DNA of 64,000 nt, taken from positions 1-64,000 of the forward strand of contig JAAHGF010000033.1 of the NCBI GenBank assembly GCA_010672585.1. Direction: 5' to 3'. Position 1 is the stretch's first letter. Every line of letters begins with the position of its first letter. The notes below the pieces were generated by a model, which saw nothing but the letters and a program-made list of their open reading frames with translations, searched no databases and was not told the origin of the DNA. Both the position numbers and the translations under genes were made by a program. Positions 28,727 to 37,301 of the stretch are shown here, in pieces. The stretch comes from Okeania sp. SIO1I7 (GTDB lineage: Bacteria > Cyanobacteriota > Cyanobacteriia > Cyanobacteriales > Microcoleaceae).

Positions 28727-30163
28727 CTACCAATCTCGTGAATTTTGAGTTTGAGATTCATCCTGAATTGATAACCAATCTTTTCCTAACTGAATAGTCA
28801 CATCTGACCTTAAATATCCCGTACTTTCTACAAAAACTTCTCCAAAACCTAGAGACTTTTGAACTTCCTGCGCAGCTTGCATATCTCCTTTCTGAGCAAT
28901 AATTCGAGTCACCTCCAAAGGTGAATTCCAAGGTTTAGCCACTTTGACATTCCAATAACCAGCATCGTTTAGGGAATTTACTAATTCATCAACAGAGTCC
29001 CAATCATCTGTACTATCTTGAATTGCTACTCTAATATAAGAAGACTCTGCATTTTCTAATTGTTCGCGATCGTAACCAAAATCAAAATGTTTAGCAATCA
29101 TCGTATCTAGAGTTGTCAGATCGGGCAACCAGTAACTAGCATTATACTTTTCAGGGTTACTAAACTCACCAGGTACCATCAACATTTGCACATTAGAGCG
29201 CTCAGTTTTAGCAGCAAAATTCATCAAAGCGACTAACTCCTCAACACTCAAATTTGTATCAATATGAGACTGAATTACTGAAAGAATTTTTGGTAGTCGT
29301 GATAAAGTTTTGACATTAACCGACTGTTCCATAAATGCTCGCATCAGAAGTTGCTGGCGTTGCACTCGCCCAATATCCCCTAAATTATCGTAGCGGAATC
29401 TCAAAAATTGTAGAACCCGATCGCCATCGAGATGTTGTTCGCCAGCTTTGAGATTAATATACAAATGTTGACTATCATCTTGATATTTCATGTCTTTGGG
29501 CACATTAACTGTGACACCACCAAGAGCATCTATTAATTTTTCTACTCCTTGTACATTGACTCGAATATAACGGTCAATTCCTACTCCACCAAGAAGTTCA
29601 CTCACAGCTTTGGCACTTTTAGCGGGTCCTCCGTAATAGTTGGCAGCATTAATTTTGGTTAAGCCTCGATCTTCTACATAAGTACGAGTATCTCTAGGAA
29701 TAGAAAGCAAAGTTAACTTCTGATTTTTAGGGTCGAACCTTACTAGAAGCATCGTATCAGATAATCCTTTAAAAGAATTAACCAAAGCGTGATACCCTAC
29801 ATCATTACTATAATGGGGATATTCTTCTAAATCTGACGTTAATACTTTAATTCCCAATAATAATATATTTACAGGTCGGGTTAACTCTGGCAGTCTCATA
29901 TTACTTTTGGCCAGGTCTTGTTGAGAAAATACTGCTGCTTCTTCTGGAGAGAGCTTTTGTTGCATTAGTGGAGTGCTGGAAAGAGATACAGCTAAGAGAG
30001 CGCCTGCTGTTGCAGATATCATTGCTACTCCAGCTAAACCTAGACCTAAACCAAACCAACGTCCTGGACCAAATTGGATAGGTTGTCTCTGTAAATCTTC
30101 TTTTGTTGAATGTTTTCTAGAGGTTGAATGTAAAAATTTATTAGCGGGCACTGGTTTCCTCAC
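28727..30163 (-). CDS. LytR-CpsA-Psr (LCP) family ligase with LytR_C domain
   Basis: A 478-residue single-pass membrane protein: cytoplasmic N-terminus, one membrane segment at about 36-58, then an extracytoplasmic LCP domain (about 90-290). LCP proteins transfer undecaprenyl-linked glycopolymers to peptidoglycan or other acceptors. Conserved segments are DTMLLVRFDPKNQKLTLLSI with the following PRDTR, KINAANYYGG, GGVTVNVPKDM and LQFLRFRYDNLGDIGRVQRQQ, which provide the arginines and aspartates that bind the pyrophosphate lipid. A LytR_C-type domain (about 370-465, VAIQDST...GYLRSDVTIQLG) follows. In cyanobacteria this would serve attachment of cell-wall polysaccharide. A small membrane protein lies upstream on the same strand, 85 bp away, possibly in one transcript. 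Confidence 0.93.
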   Translation of the reverse strand: MRKPVPANKFLHSTSRKHSTKEDLQRQPIQFGPGRWFGLGLGLAGVAMISATAGALLAVSLSSTPLMQQKLSPEEAAVFSQQDLAKSNMRLPELTRPVNILLLGIKVLTSDLEEYPHYSNDVGYHALVNSFKGLSDTMLLVRFDPKNQKLTLLSIPRDTRTYVEDRGLTKINAANYYGGPAKSAKAVSELLGGVGIDRYIRVNVQGVEKLIDALGGVTVNVPKDMKYQDDSQHLYINLKAGEQHLDGDRVLQFLRFRYDNLGDIGRVQRQQLLMRAFMEQSVNVKTLSRLPKILSVIQSHIDTNLSVEELVALMNFAAKTERSNVQMLMVPGEFSNPEKYNASYWLPDLTTLDTMIAKHFDFGYDREQLENAESSYIRVAIQDSTDDWDSVDELVNSLNDAGYWNVKVAKPWNSPLEVTRIIAQKGDMQAAQEVQKSLGFGEVFVESTGYLRSDVTIQLGKDWLSIQDESQTQNSRDW

Positions 30164-30248
30164 ACACTAAATATTAAGATAAGGTTTTTTGTCAGAAAAA
30201 TTTTACTGAAAATTAAAATCTTCAATAGTTTAATAGAATCTTCGACTA

Positions 30249-30620
30249 TCATAAATGTTTACCTACCACTTTTTCTGCTATCCGGCTAATTCCTGGTAGC
30301 CATAAGGGTTGTTTTTTCCAAATACGAACCATTAGCCCTAAACTTATTATGAAGTAGCTAGTAGTTAGCAGGCTATTGATTAATAACAGTGTGATAGTCC
30401 CAGATTCCCCAACTTCAGTCCCTGGTTGTAATAAAATATTGCCCAAGATCCACATCATGGTTAAAGTAATAACTAATTTGCTGACTGCTCTATGTTGTGG
30501 ACTACTGTTTTGGCGATACAAAATCCATATTGCGGGGAATAAACCTAATATTGGGGTGACTAATAAATATAGTTGTAGGGGGTTAATGTTAGAGTTTTCT
30601 AGTTGCTGAATATTTTTCAT
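30249..30620 (-). CDS. Small membrane protein, conserved hypothetical
   Basis: A 123-residue protein from the ATG at 30620 (an in-frame ATG five codons upstream is also possible). It has three hydrophobic segments, at about 17-35, 50-68 and 78-102, followed by a basic, tryptophan-containing C-terminal tail (WKKQPLWLPGISRIAEKVVGKHL). The topology fits a small inner-membrane protein. It precedes the LCP gene on the same strand with a short spacer, so co-transcription with cell-wall glycopolymer ligation is possible, though not shown. I do not recognise the family. Confidence 0.6.
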   Translation of the reverse strand: MKNIQQLENSNINPLQLYLLVTPILGLFPAIWILYRQNSSPQHRAVSKLVITLTMMWILGNILLQPGTEVGESGTITLLLINSLLTTSYFIISLGLMVRIWKKQPLWLPGISRIAEKVVGKHL

Positions 30621-30825
30621 TTTGATTATTAGCAAAAGTTCAGTTTTTGTCGGTATTTATATAACTTAAATCTGTCAGATTATGGTAATCTCTTTTTTTA
30701 GAGGGAACAGAAAATCAAAGTCACTATCATAAAAATAATAATCTTTGAACTAGAATAAGTATATCCCATTTTTGATTCCTAGTTTAATTACTTGAAATTA
30801 ACAATTTAACAAATATATAGAGGTG

Positions 30826-31617
30826 ATGATGGATTTAATTAGGGTTTGCTGAAAAAGTCTTATGGGTGAGGGTAGGAGACAGCTATACTGGAGACAGGAG
30901 AAATAGGAATGAGCGAGGAGGTAGGAGTAAAAATTATCCCAAGATTGTTCTGCCCAACTATGCGCCTAAAATACAGTCCTTTTTGAGCGTTTTAGACTGA
31001 AACAGGCGCACTTTTTTAGAACCCAAAAAGGCACTTTTCTTTATATGTCAATGCTTTTAGATTTAATCAGCAAGCCCTAATTAAAGCTGAAAATATTAAA
31101 TATCTACCACATTTAATTAATGAAAATTTTTACTTAAACAAGTTTATTTTTAATGTAGAAACTAATGCTTCTGTAGAATCAGTTGAGAGAGTAATTCTAG
31201 ATTACAAAAAAAATAGAGGCGATCAATGGAAGTTTGATATAGATTTTGAGTATGTACTTGAGGATGAAAAATATACATTTACAATCATGGTAACTAGCAA
31301 ATTACCGATGTTTATTACATATATAGATGAAAAAAAATTAAAATTTCATGTTTGTCAAGAAGGTCAAATAACTGATTATTTTGTAATTCCACAAAGAAAA
31401 GTTATATCTTAGTTATTCAAAACTTGATTTTGATTCTAATAAACTAATAAAAAGTTCAGTATCAATGCAAGGATTTTTACCTTATGCTGGTGAATTTTTG
31501 GGAGATTTTTATTATTATTCTGACCGGAATGATATCTCTTTATTAGATTTTCCTAAAACAGATTTCTCTACTCACCATGTTGCTGATTTTCTTGATAAGT
31601 ATTTTGTAAGTTATTAA
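30826..31617 (+). pseudogene. Hypothetical gene broken by a MITE after its fourth or fifth codon
   Basis: A start region with RBS (GAGGTG) and ATGATGGATTTAATT (30826-30840) runs straight into MITE B (30842-31077). Deleting the MITE and one TAATTA copy joins it in frame to KAENIKYLPHLINENF and continues to VIPQRKVIS, followed by a TAG at 31410-31412. A further piece (SMQGFLPYAGEFLGDFYYY to YFVSY) ends at 31617 in the same style, so a frameshift has also occurred. The protein is rich in F, Y, K and D and I do not recognise a family. The precise repair of the reading frame by removing the MITE is strong evidence that the MITE inactivated it. Confidence 0.7.
30842..31077. repeat. MITE family B copy (236 bp) inside a gene
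   Basis: Ends GGGTTTGCTGAAAAAG and AATCAGCAAGCCC; TAATTA flanks at 30836-30841 and 31078-31083. It interrupts the hypothetical gene 30826-31617. Confidence 0.9.
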
Positions 31618-31790
31618 TTTTTTATCCTCCTAAAAACCGCGTCAAATATTTGACTTTCACCTGTTTCCTCAAACATTTAATTTTTAGCTCATATCTCAAA
31701 TTTCAATGCTACATATACATTCTGATCGTAAATTATTAAATTAGTGTTAAAATTTACCTAAAAGAGAATAGCAGGAGAATATTCACTCTT

Positions 31791-32501
31791 ATGACCACTA
31801 CCCAGAAAAAACCTATTGTTATTGCCCCATCCATATTATCAGCAGATTTTAGCCGTCTTGGAGATGAAGTACGAGCTGTAGACCAAGCTGGTGCTGACTG
31901 GATTCACGTTGATGTTATGGATGGCCGTTTTGTACCTAACATTACTATCGGTCCATTAATCGTCAAAGCACTTCGCCCTGTCACTGAAAAACCTCTTGAT
32001 GTCCACTTAATGATTGTGGAGCCAGAGAAATATGTTGAAGATTTTGCTAAGGCAGGTGCAGATATTATATCTGTTCATGCTGAACATAATGCTTCACCCC
32101 ATTTACATCGAACTCTAGGCCAAATTAAAGAGTTGGGTAAGCAAGCTGGTGTAGTTCTAAATCCTTCTACACCATTAGAATTAATTGAATATACTTTAGA
32201 TTTGTGTGACTTGGTGTTGATTATGAGTGTCAACCCTGGTTTTGGAGGCCAGAGTTTTATTCCTGGAGTAGTATCTAAGATTCGTAAGCTTCGTGAAATG
32301 TGTGATGAACGAGGACTCGATCCTTGGATTGAAGTTGATGGTGGTCTTAAGACCAATAATACTTGGCAGGTGTTAGAAGCTGGTGCTAATGCTATTGTTG
32401 CAGGTTCTGCCGTGTTTAAAGCTGATGATTATGCAGAAGCAATTAATGGTATTCGTAACAGTAAGCGTCCTGTTCCTGAACCTGAGTTAGTTACTGTTTA
32501 A
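31791..32501 (+). CDS. rpe: Ribulose-phosphate 3-epimerase
   Basis: A 236-residue enzyme interconverting ribulose 5-phosphate and xylulose 5-phosphate, needed in both the Calvin cycle and the pentose phosphate pathway. The TIM-barrel signatures are all present: [13 protein letters not shown] at the start, [17 protein letters not shown] with its metal-binding His and Asp, [18 protein letters not shown] and the terminal VDGG...[13 protein letters not shown] phosphate-binding loop. Length is normal. The RBS AGGAG stands 13 bases before the ATG at 31791. A perfect 12-bp stem with a T-run closes the transcript (32536-32574). Its product xylulose 5-phosphate is the substrate of the phosphoketolase in this window, though the genes are not linked. 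Confidence 0.97.
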   Translation: MTTTQKKPIVIAPSILSADFSRLGDEVRAVDQAGADWIHVDVMDGRFVPNITIGPLIVKALRPVTEKPLDVHLMIVEPEKYVEDFAKAGADIISVHAEHNASPHLHRTLGQIKELGKQAGVVLNPSTPLELIEYTLDLCDLVLIMSVNPGFGGQSFIPGVVSKIRKLREMCDERGLDPWIEVDGGLKTNNTWQVLEAGANAIVAGSAVFKADDYAEAINGIRNSKRPVPEPELVTV

Positions 32502-32535
32502 TGACAACAAATACAGTTTAATAAAAAATTATTAA

Positions 32536-32574
32536 AATTAAAAATGGGTTGTATAATCCATTTTTAATTCTTTT
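32536..32574 (+). terminator. Terminator of rpe
   Basis: Perfect 12-bp stem AATTAAAAATGG / CCATTTTTAATT with a 10-base loop, followed by CTTTT, 35 bp after the rpe stop codon. Confidence 0.75.
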
Positions 32575-32679
32575 GTGAAGTTCTCTCCCGTCATATCAAA
32601 TCCGGTTGAATACTTATTATATATTTGAATAGTTGAGAGTAGAGGAGTGGGGGAGTAGGGGAGTAGGGGAGATGAAATA

Positions 32680-32773
32680 GACATCTCCAATTATAAAAAA
32701 ACAAATCAATTATTTCCCTGTAGGGACGTTGCATGCAACGTCCCTACAGCCTCTTTTTTTTAGAGGAGATGTC
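32680..32773. repeat. MITE family J copy (94 bp)
   Basis: Ends GACATCTCC and GGAGATGTC with TA on both sides, inserted in the D element. The centre is a 32-bp perfect palindrome. Confidence 0.75.
32718..32749. repeat. 32-bp perfect palindrome
   Basis: CTGTAGGGACGTTGCATGCA and its symmetric completion. Compared with 22305-22332 one C/G pair in the stem is swapped to G/C in both arms. Confidence 0.85.
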
Positions 32774-32931
32774 TAATATTGAAGTAATTTAAGAAATTAT
32801 CAACAGATATTATATAACCGGATTCTATGTGGAATTAACCGGATTTGATATTAAACAAGAGGAGCATCTTATTGTTAGTTACGTACTCCAACTTCCTCTT
32901 CTTCCTTCTTCCTTCTTGCTTCTTCCTTCAT

Positions 32932-33717
32932 TTATTCACTAACTTTAGCCAAAATTTTCTCCATATCTGAAACTTTTACTGCACCAGAAAAAGTTTCTCC
33001 ATTCATCACAAAGAAAGGTGTACCAGAAGCACCAATTTCTTGAGCTAGTTGAATATCTTCTTGAATTGAATTAATTGCTTCCTGAGATTGGCGATCGCTA
33101 TTAAACTTCTCTATATCTAAATTAAAATTATTAGCAATCTCTATATAGAACTCTTCACCTAATTTATCTTGTTGTTCAAATAAAGCATAGTGATATTCCC
33201 AAAATTTACCTTGTTGTTGAGCTGCCCAAGATGCTTTTGCTGCTGGAATTGCTTGAGGATGAATTCTTACTAGAGGTAAATGTTTAAATACTAAAGTTAC
33301 TCTATCTTGATGTTTATCCATAAATTCTTTAAGATTTTCTTGCACCCTGGAGCAGAAAGGACATTGAAAATCTGAGAATTCAAACAACACGATTTTTTGC
33401 TCTGTAGAACCAAAAGTTGGAGAATTACCAATTTTTGTTTGAGGATTGGTTTTAAACTGTTTTAATGCTTCCTGATTACTAGCTTGCTGTTGTTCCTGTT
33501 GTTGTTGTTGGTAAGCTTGTACTGATTCAATAATTGCTTCTGGATTATTACTAATAATCTGTAATACTTGCTGTTCTAATTCTTCTGAATTTACTTGAGT
33601 ACCAGTTGATTGAGCTGATGGAGTACAACCACTAATGGCAATAACTATACTGAATATTGTTATGAAGCATAAAACTTTCAAGTTATATAGATTAAATCTA
33701 GTAGAAAAATTACTCAT
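32932..33717 (-). CDS. DsbA-like thiol-disulfide lipoprotein
   Basis: A 261-residue protein from the ATG at 33717 (MSNFSTRF); the longer in-frame extension would put coding sequence before the signal peptide and is rejected. A lipoprotein signal ends with IAISGC, predicting a lipid-anchored, extracytoplasmic protein. A glutamine-rich stretch (YQQQQQEQQQASNQ) follows, then a DsbA-type thioredoxin fold with the active site FSDFQCPFCSRVQ (CPFC) and the cis-proline loop GASGTPFFVMNG. It probably catalyses disulfide formation or isomerisation in exported proteins. The gene's stop codon lies four bases from a TTCCTTC heptamer tract. No DsbB/VKOR partner is in this window. Confidence 0.9.
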   Translation of the reverse strand: MSNFSTRFNLYNLKVLCFITIFSIVIAISGCTPSAQSTGTQVNSEELEQQVLQIISNNPEAIIESVQAYQQQQQEQQQASNQEALKQFKTNPQTKIGNSPTFGSTEQKIVLFEFSDFQCPFCSRVQENLKEFMDKHQDRVTLVFKHLPLVRIHPQAIPAAKASWAAQQQGKFWEYHYALFEQQDKLGEEFYIEIANNFNLDIEKFNSDRQSQEAINSIQEDIQLAQEIGASGTPFFVMNGETFSGAVKVSDMEKILAKVSE

Positions 33718-34019
33718 AGTCCTCAATTTAATTTCAAAAAAATCATGAATATAATATAGCAGTAATTTCATTTGAGCTGCTTCAAAAACCTTGTTTAGGA
33801 AAAAGGTGAAAGGCAATAGGCCACAGGTAAGATGGTTTGCTGGACTTTTCACTGTTAGTAAATAACCAACTCTTGTTTAACATTTCAAATGAAAATACTA
33901 TATATAGTAGTCATATTTAAGTTATACTATAAAACAAAATTAGGCTAATTAATAAAATTTTTGAGAAAAATTATTTGACAGATTTATCCCGCAAAAAAAA
34001 TTAGCACATCTTTTAATAT

Positions 34020-34130
34020 CTACCGAATAATTAAGGTTTAAATCATATTCTTAGTTTGAATAAATAAACAAACAAAATACTTTTTGTCAATACTCTATGC
34101 TTTCAGGATAAGTAATAATCAATAATTAAT
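34020..34130. repeat. Family A repeat, partial
   Basis: CTACCGAATAATTAAGGTTTAAA start, then a degenerate body ending in ATAATCAATAATTAATT. Less complete than other A copies. Confidence 0.55.
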
Positions 34131-34160
34131 TTTTTAACTTTGGATTTAAATGAATAATTA

Positions 34161-34706
34161 TAGTTTGCTGATTAAATCTAAAAGTATTTACAGATCAAGG
34201 TAAGTGCCTTTTTGGGGCTTTTAAAAAGTGCAAATTTTTCAGCTATTGATGCTCATGCGTGTTAATATTTTAGGCTCATAGTTGGGCAGAAAAATCATTC
34301 TTACAATTGTTACTCCTACCTCCTCGCTCGTACCCATTTCTCTCCTCCTGGGAGGGGGAGGGGCGAGGGGTGGGTTGTCTTCCCCTCCTGAGAGGGCTAT
34401 GCTTTATAAGCAAAATTATTTACAAAAGTGGATAATGCCTACTATCAAAAGCTTACGAGCATTTTGTTGGTTTTACAAGCTTTGACAAATTGACTAACTT
34501 GTGTGCTCCTAAAAGTTGTTTTTTGTCGTTGCGATCGCAACGACACTAGGAGCTTTCAGCCTCTAATACATCAAATAATATTTTTGTCAAGTTTTATGTT
34601 AAGAAAGATGTTTATAAAGCATAGCTGAGAGGGGGAGGGGCGAGGGGTGGGTTTTCTCCTGTCTCCTGTTTCCTACCCTCACCCATAAGACTTTTTCAGC
34701 AAACCC
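34161..34706. repeat. MITE family B copy interrupted by MITE G
   Basis: Left end TAGTTTGCTGATT (first bases changed from GGG) and right end TTTTTCAGCAAACCC, flanked by TAATTA on both sides (34155-34160 and 34707-34712). Its CCTCC/GGAGG tract is split by a 230-bp element. Confidence 0.85.
34396..34625. repeat. MITE G (230 bp) with 7-bp duplication
   Basis: 14-bp perfect terminal inverted repeats, GCTATGCTTTATAA and TTATAAAGCATAGC, flanked by TGAGAGG on both sides (34389-34395 and 34626-34632). The centre holds an 18-bp palindrome TCGTTGCGATCGCAACGA built around a HIP1 octamer. Only copy seen in this window. Confidence 0.92.
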
Positions 34707-34802
34707 TAATTATAGTTTGCCAAAATCATCTAAATTTTGACAAACAAACGTAATTAATAATCTATAGACACACTTTCTAAATTAGAAGAAAATGGTTAAA
34801 TT

Positions 34803-35267
34803 CTAATCTAAAAAACCCATCAAACCTTCATTATCAATCTGATTAGAAGCAACTGGACGATTCATCAAAGTTTGACTAACTTCTAAATGATTAGTACCTA
34901 CAGGGCGAACTCCAGAAGCAGTAATAGTACTATTAAATTCTAATCCACTAACGACAACTGGGCGAATTCCAGAAGCAGACATTGTATGATGGACTTCAAG
35001 ACCTGTTGAAACTACAGGACGATTAGAAATTGTTTGAGTATACTGAAGATGAGTTGTGCCAATAGGACGATTTCCAGGCAAGGCTAATTTTTCAGAGACT
35101 TGAGATTCTTGTGCTTGCTTTTCTTGTACTGGTTTGGTCTCAACTTGTAAAGTGGTACGCTGTTGAGACCCTTGATCCAATTTTGTTGGTTGATTACTTT
35201 GAGTATTAGATTCACTACTACTATTAGTAGTTTTATTAGTTTCTGTCATAGTTCCATTAGTGCTCAT
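34803..35267 (-). CDS. Repeat protein with RPV/RPI motifs, unknown function
   Basis: A 154-residue protein. The first 65 residues are low complexity, rich in T, S, N and Q. From about 66 on there are four to five repeats of 16-19 residues, each of the form (N/I/V)RP(V/I)...(L)(E/Q)xxxT followed by SASG or TASG, for example IRPVVVSGLEFNSTITASG. The C-terminus ends in NEGLMGFLD. No signal peptide or membrane segment is present. The regular repeat with alternating hydrophobic positions could form a small beta-solenoid or an array of binding motifs. I recall such proteins as cyanobacterial hypotheticals. The repeat spacing and in-frame variation make it clearly coding. Confidence 0.75.
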   Translation of the reverse strand: MSTNGTMTETNKTTNSSSESNTQSNQPTKLDQGSQQRTTLQVETKPVQEKQAQESQVSEKLALPGNRPIGTTHLQYTQTISNRPVVSTGLEVHHTMSASGIRPVVVSGLEFNSTITASGVRPVGTNHLEVSQTLMNRPVASNQIDNEGLMGFLD

Positions 35268-35695
35268 AATTTTACATCTCCATTATTAAAATTGGTTTAT
35301 TGCTTGATAATTTAGAACCACCAATTTTTGTTATTGGTCTTTGTTTGTTTATTTAATTCTTAAATTTTAATAAACCTGTAGTTATTGTAACCATACTTAA
35401 AGTAAAAAACATAGTTTTGTTAAAAAATGCAACATCTCAGGGAGTGTGGGGAGATGGGGAGATGGGGAGATGGGGAGATGGGGAGATTTGTATAGTATAT
35501 TTGTACAATTAAATGTATTTTATATTAGTATTTTCTGGCGACAAAGAATTAGCCCTGGGGGGATACGGCAGTAGGAGAAATTAAAAAATATATAATAAAT
35601 ATCCTTACCATTACCATGCAGGACTACTGAAGAAGGTTGTTGGTTCAGGGTTTTAGGTTTAATCAGTCTGAAGTTGACGATAAAATTTATCTAAT
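35268..35695. other. Gene-free stretch upstream of the RPV-repeat gene
   Basis: AT-rich DNA with a GGGGAGAT octamer run (about 35445-35487). It must hold the promoter of the RPV-repeat gene on the minus strand. No gene and no clear promoter. Confidence 0.55.
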
Positions 35696-35751
35696 GTTGG
35701 CATTTATACCCGCCCTCTCCTCGTCGGGAGCGGAGGGATGGGAATGCCAAC
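35696..35751. repeat. Long hairpin, probable left end of IS605-type element
   Basis: GTTGGCATT (35696-35704) pairs with AATGCCAAC (35743-35751), enclosing a second GC-rich stem (CCCTCTCC with GGGAG and GGAGGG). It lies about 50 bp before the tnpB remnant at 35799, where such subterminal hairpins are expected. Confidence 0.6.
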
Positions 35752-35798
35752 CCATGCTATAATAAAACTACGAATGTGTTAGTAATAGATCAAAAATA

Positions 35799-37188
35799 TT
35801 GAAATCTAGATACAAATATCGCATCTATTCTAATCATATTCAAATAACCAAATTAAATCAACTTTTTGGTTGTTGTCGATATGTTTGGAATCAAAGTGAG
35901 CGCATATTGTAATCAACTATATGCTGGTGGTCAAAAGAAACCTAGCTATGTAGATTTAACTAAACAATTCATAACTCAAGCTAAAAAAGAATTGCTTTGG
36001 CTGAAAGATGTAGCTTCTACACCACTACAACAATCTTTTAAAGACTTAGACCAGGCATATAAAAACTTTTTTGATAGTTGTACTGGAAAACGTAAAGGAA
36101 TTCAAGTCAAACCTCCTAAATTTAAGTCAATAAAGTCTAGGCAAACTGCTAGATTTGTAGGGGCTAATTACAAGATTGGTAAAGACAAAATCTATCTGCC
36201 AAAAGTAGGCAAGATTAAAATATTTTGGTCAAGAAAACTACCATCACAGCCTAGTTCTGTAACCATCATTAAAGATTCATCTAATCGTCCTAGCATTGCT
36301 AGTTTTGTTCTAGAAACTTGTGCAGAACATTTGCCAAAGTCTGGTAATTCTATTGGGATTGATTTGGGTATTAGCACATTTGCCACATTGAGTAATGGCG
36401 AGAAGTTTAAGCTATCATTACCTCTCAAAAAAAACCTCAAGAAATTAGGCAAGTTTCAACGTAAATTTGCCAAAACTGAGCTAGGTAGCAAACGTCGTGA
36501 AAAGGCAAGGGTTAGAGTTGCAAAACTTTCCTACGGAATGCTGCGCAAACACGCAAAAGTCAAAGACATTTCCTACGGAATGCTGCGCAAACGTACAGAC
36601 TTCCTTCACAAGTTATCGACTGATTTAGTTAGAAAATACGACACAATTGTACTAGAAGACTTAAATGTTTCTGGTATGGTTTCCTACGGAATGCTGCGCA
36701 AACGTAATCGCAAATTGGCTAAAGCAATTAGTGATTTGGGATGGAAAGAATTTAGGATTTTAACTGAGGCTAAATGCGAGAAATATGCCAGGGAATTTGG
36801 AACTATTTCTAGATGGGAACCTACTTCTCAAAAATGTTCTAATTGTGGTTTTAAAGGTGGCAAGAAAGATCTCAATGTTAGGGAGTGGACTTGCTTGAAT
36901 TGTGGCACTTTGCACGATAGCTTACGCTTAACCGGAGGTTATCGTGACATAAACGCTGCTATCAATATTTTAGAAGTTATTCAGCCAAAAACCAAGGTTG
37001 AAACTACTGAAGCTAAAGTAATAGAAACTCCTGTACAATTATCACTTTTCAATGAAGTCGCCGAGGGGCACTGGTCGATTATTTATCGGACACGGAGCCA
37101 TCGTAAGTCATCCCCTAAAAAGGACACAAATGGCAATGATGTGTCAACCCGCTCTGAGTCACCAATTCAACTTCGGTTGTTTGATTGA
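35799..37188 (+). pseudogene. tnpB: IS200/IS605-family tnpB with in-frame repeat insertions and 5' frameshift
   Basis: The N-terminal TnpB start (SRYKYRIYSNHIQITKLNQL) reads from about 35799, shifts frame near 35898 and continues as AYCNQLYAGGQKKPSYVDLTKQ. The RuvC residues are intact: D in IGIDLGISTFAT, E in IVLEDLNVSGM and D in YRDINAAINI, and so is the zinc ribbon CSNCG...CLNCG. Three copies of a 24-base repeat (36527, 36569 and 36680) each insert SYGMLRK in frame; removing them restores continuous TnpB sequence (AKLHAKVKDIRTDF, SGMVRNRKLAKA). A fourth insertion adds about nine residues (SLRLTGGY) between the HD and RDINAA of the nuclease. The part from 35866 to 37188 is one open frame of 440 codons. 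It is probably dead because of the 5' frameshift. Confidence 0.88.
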
Positions 37189-37301
37189 TAGATGGGAATC
37201 CCGCGCTGTACTATAGGTCAGCGTCGGCAGGATGTCAATTAGAGTAGGCAACAGCGACTAAGCAGTCTTACTTTTAATTTTTGATTTTTAACTTTTAAAT
37301 T

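Larger units (their letters stand above)
32594..32850. repeat. MITE family D copy with nested J element
   Basis: Ends TATCAAATCCGG and CCGGATTTGATA, with an internal AACCGGATTCTAT. It contains GGGGAGTA octamers and a complete J element (32680-32773), which in turn contains a 32-bp palindrome. Flanks are TCA and TTA, not identical. Confidence 0.75.

Noticed and set aside
34282-34485. 67-residue plus-strand gene
   Set aside because: Crosses the boundary between MITE B and MITE G, so it is a chance product of the insertion.
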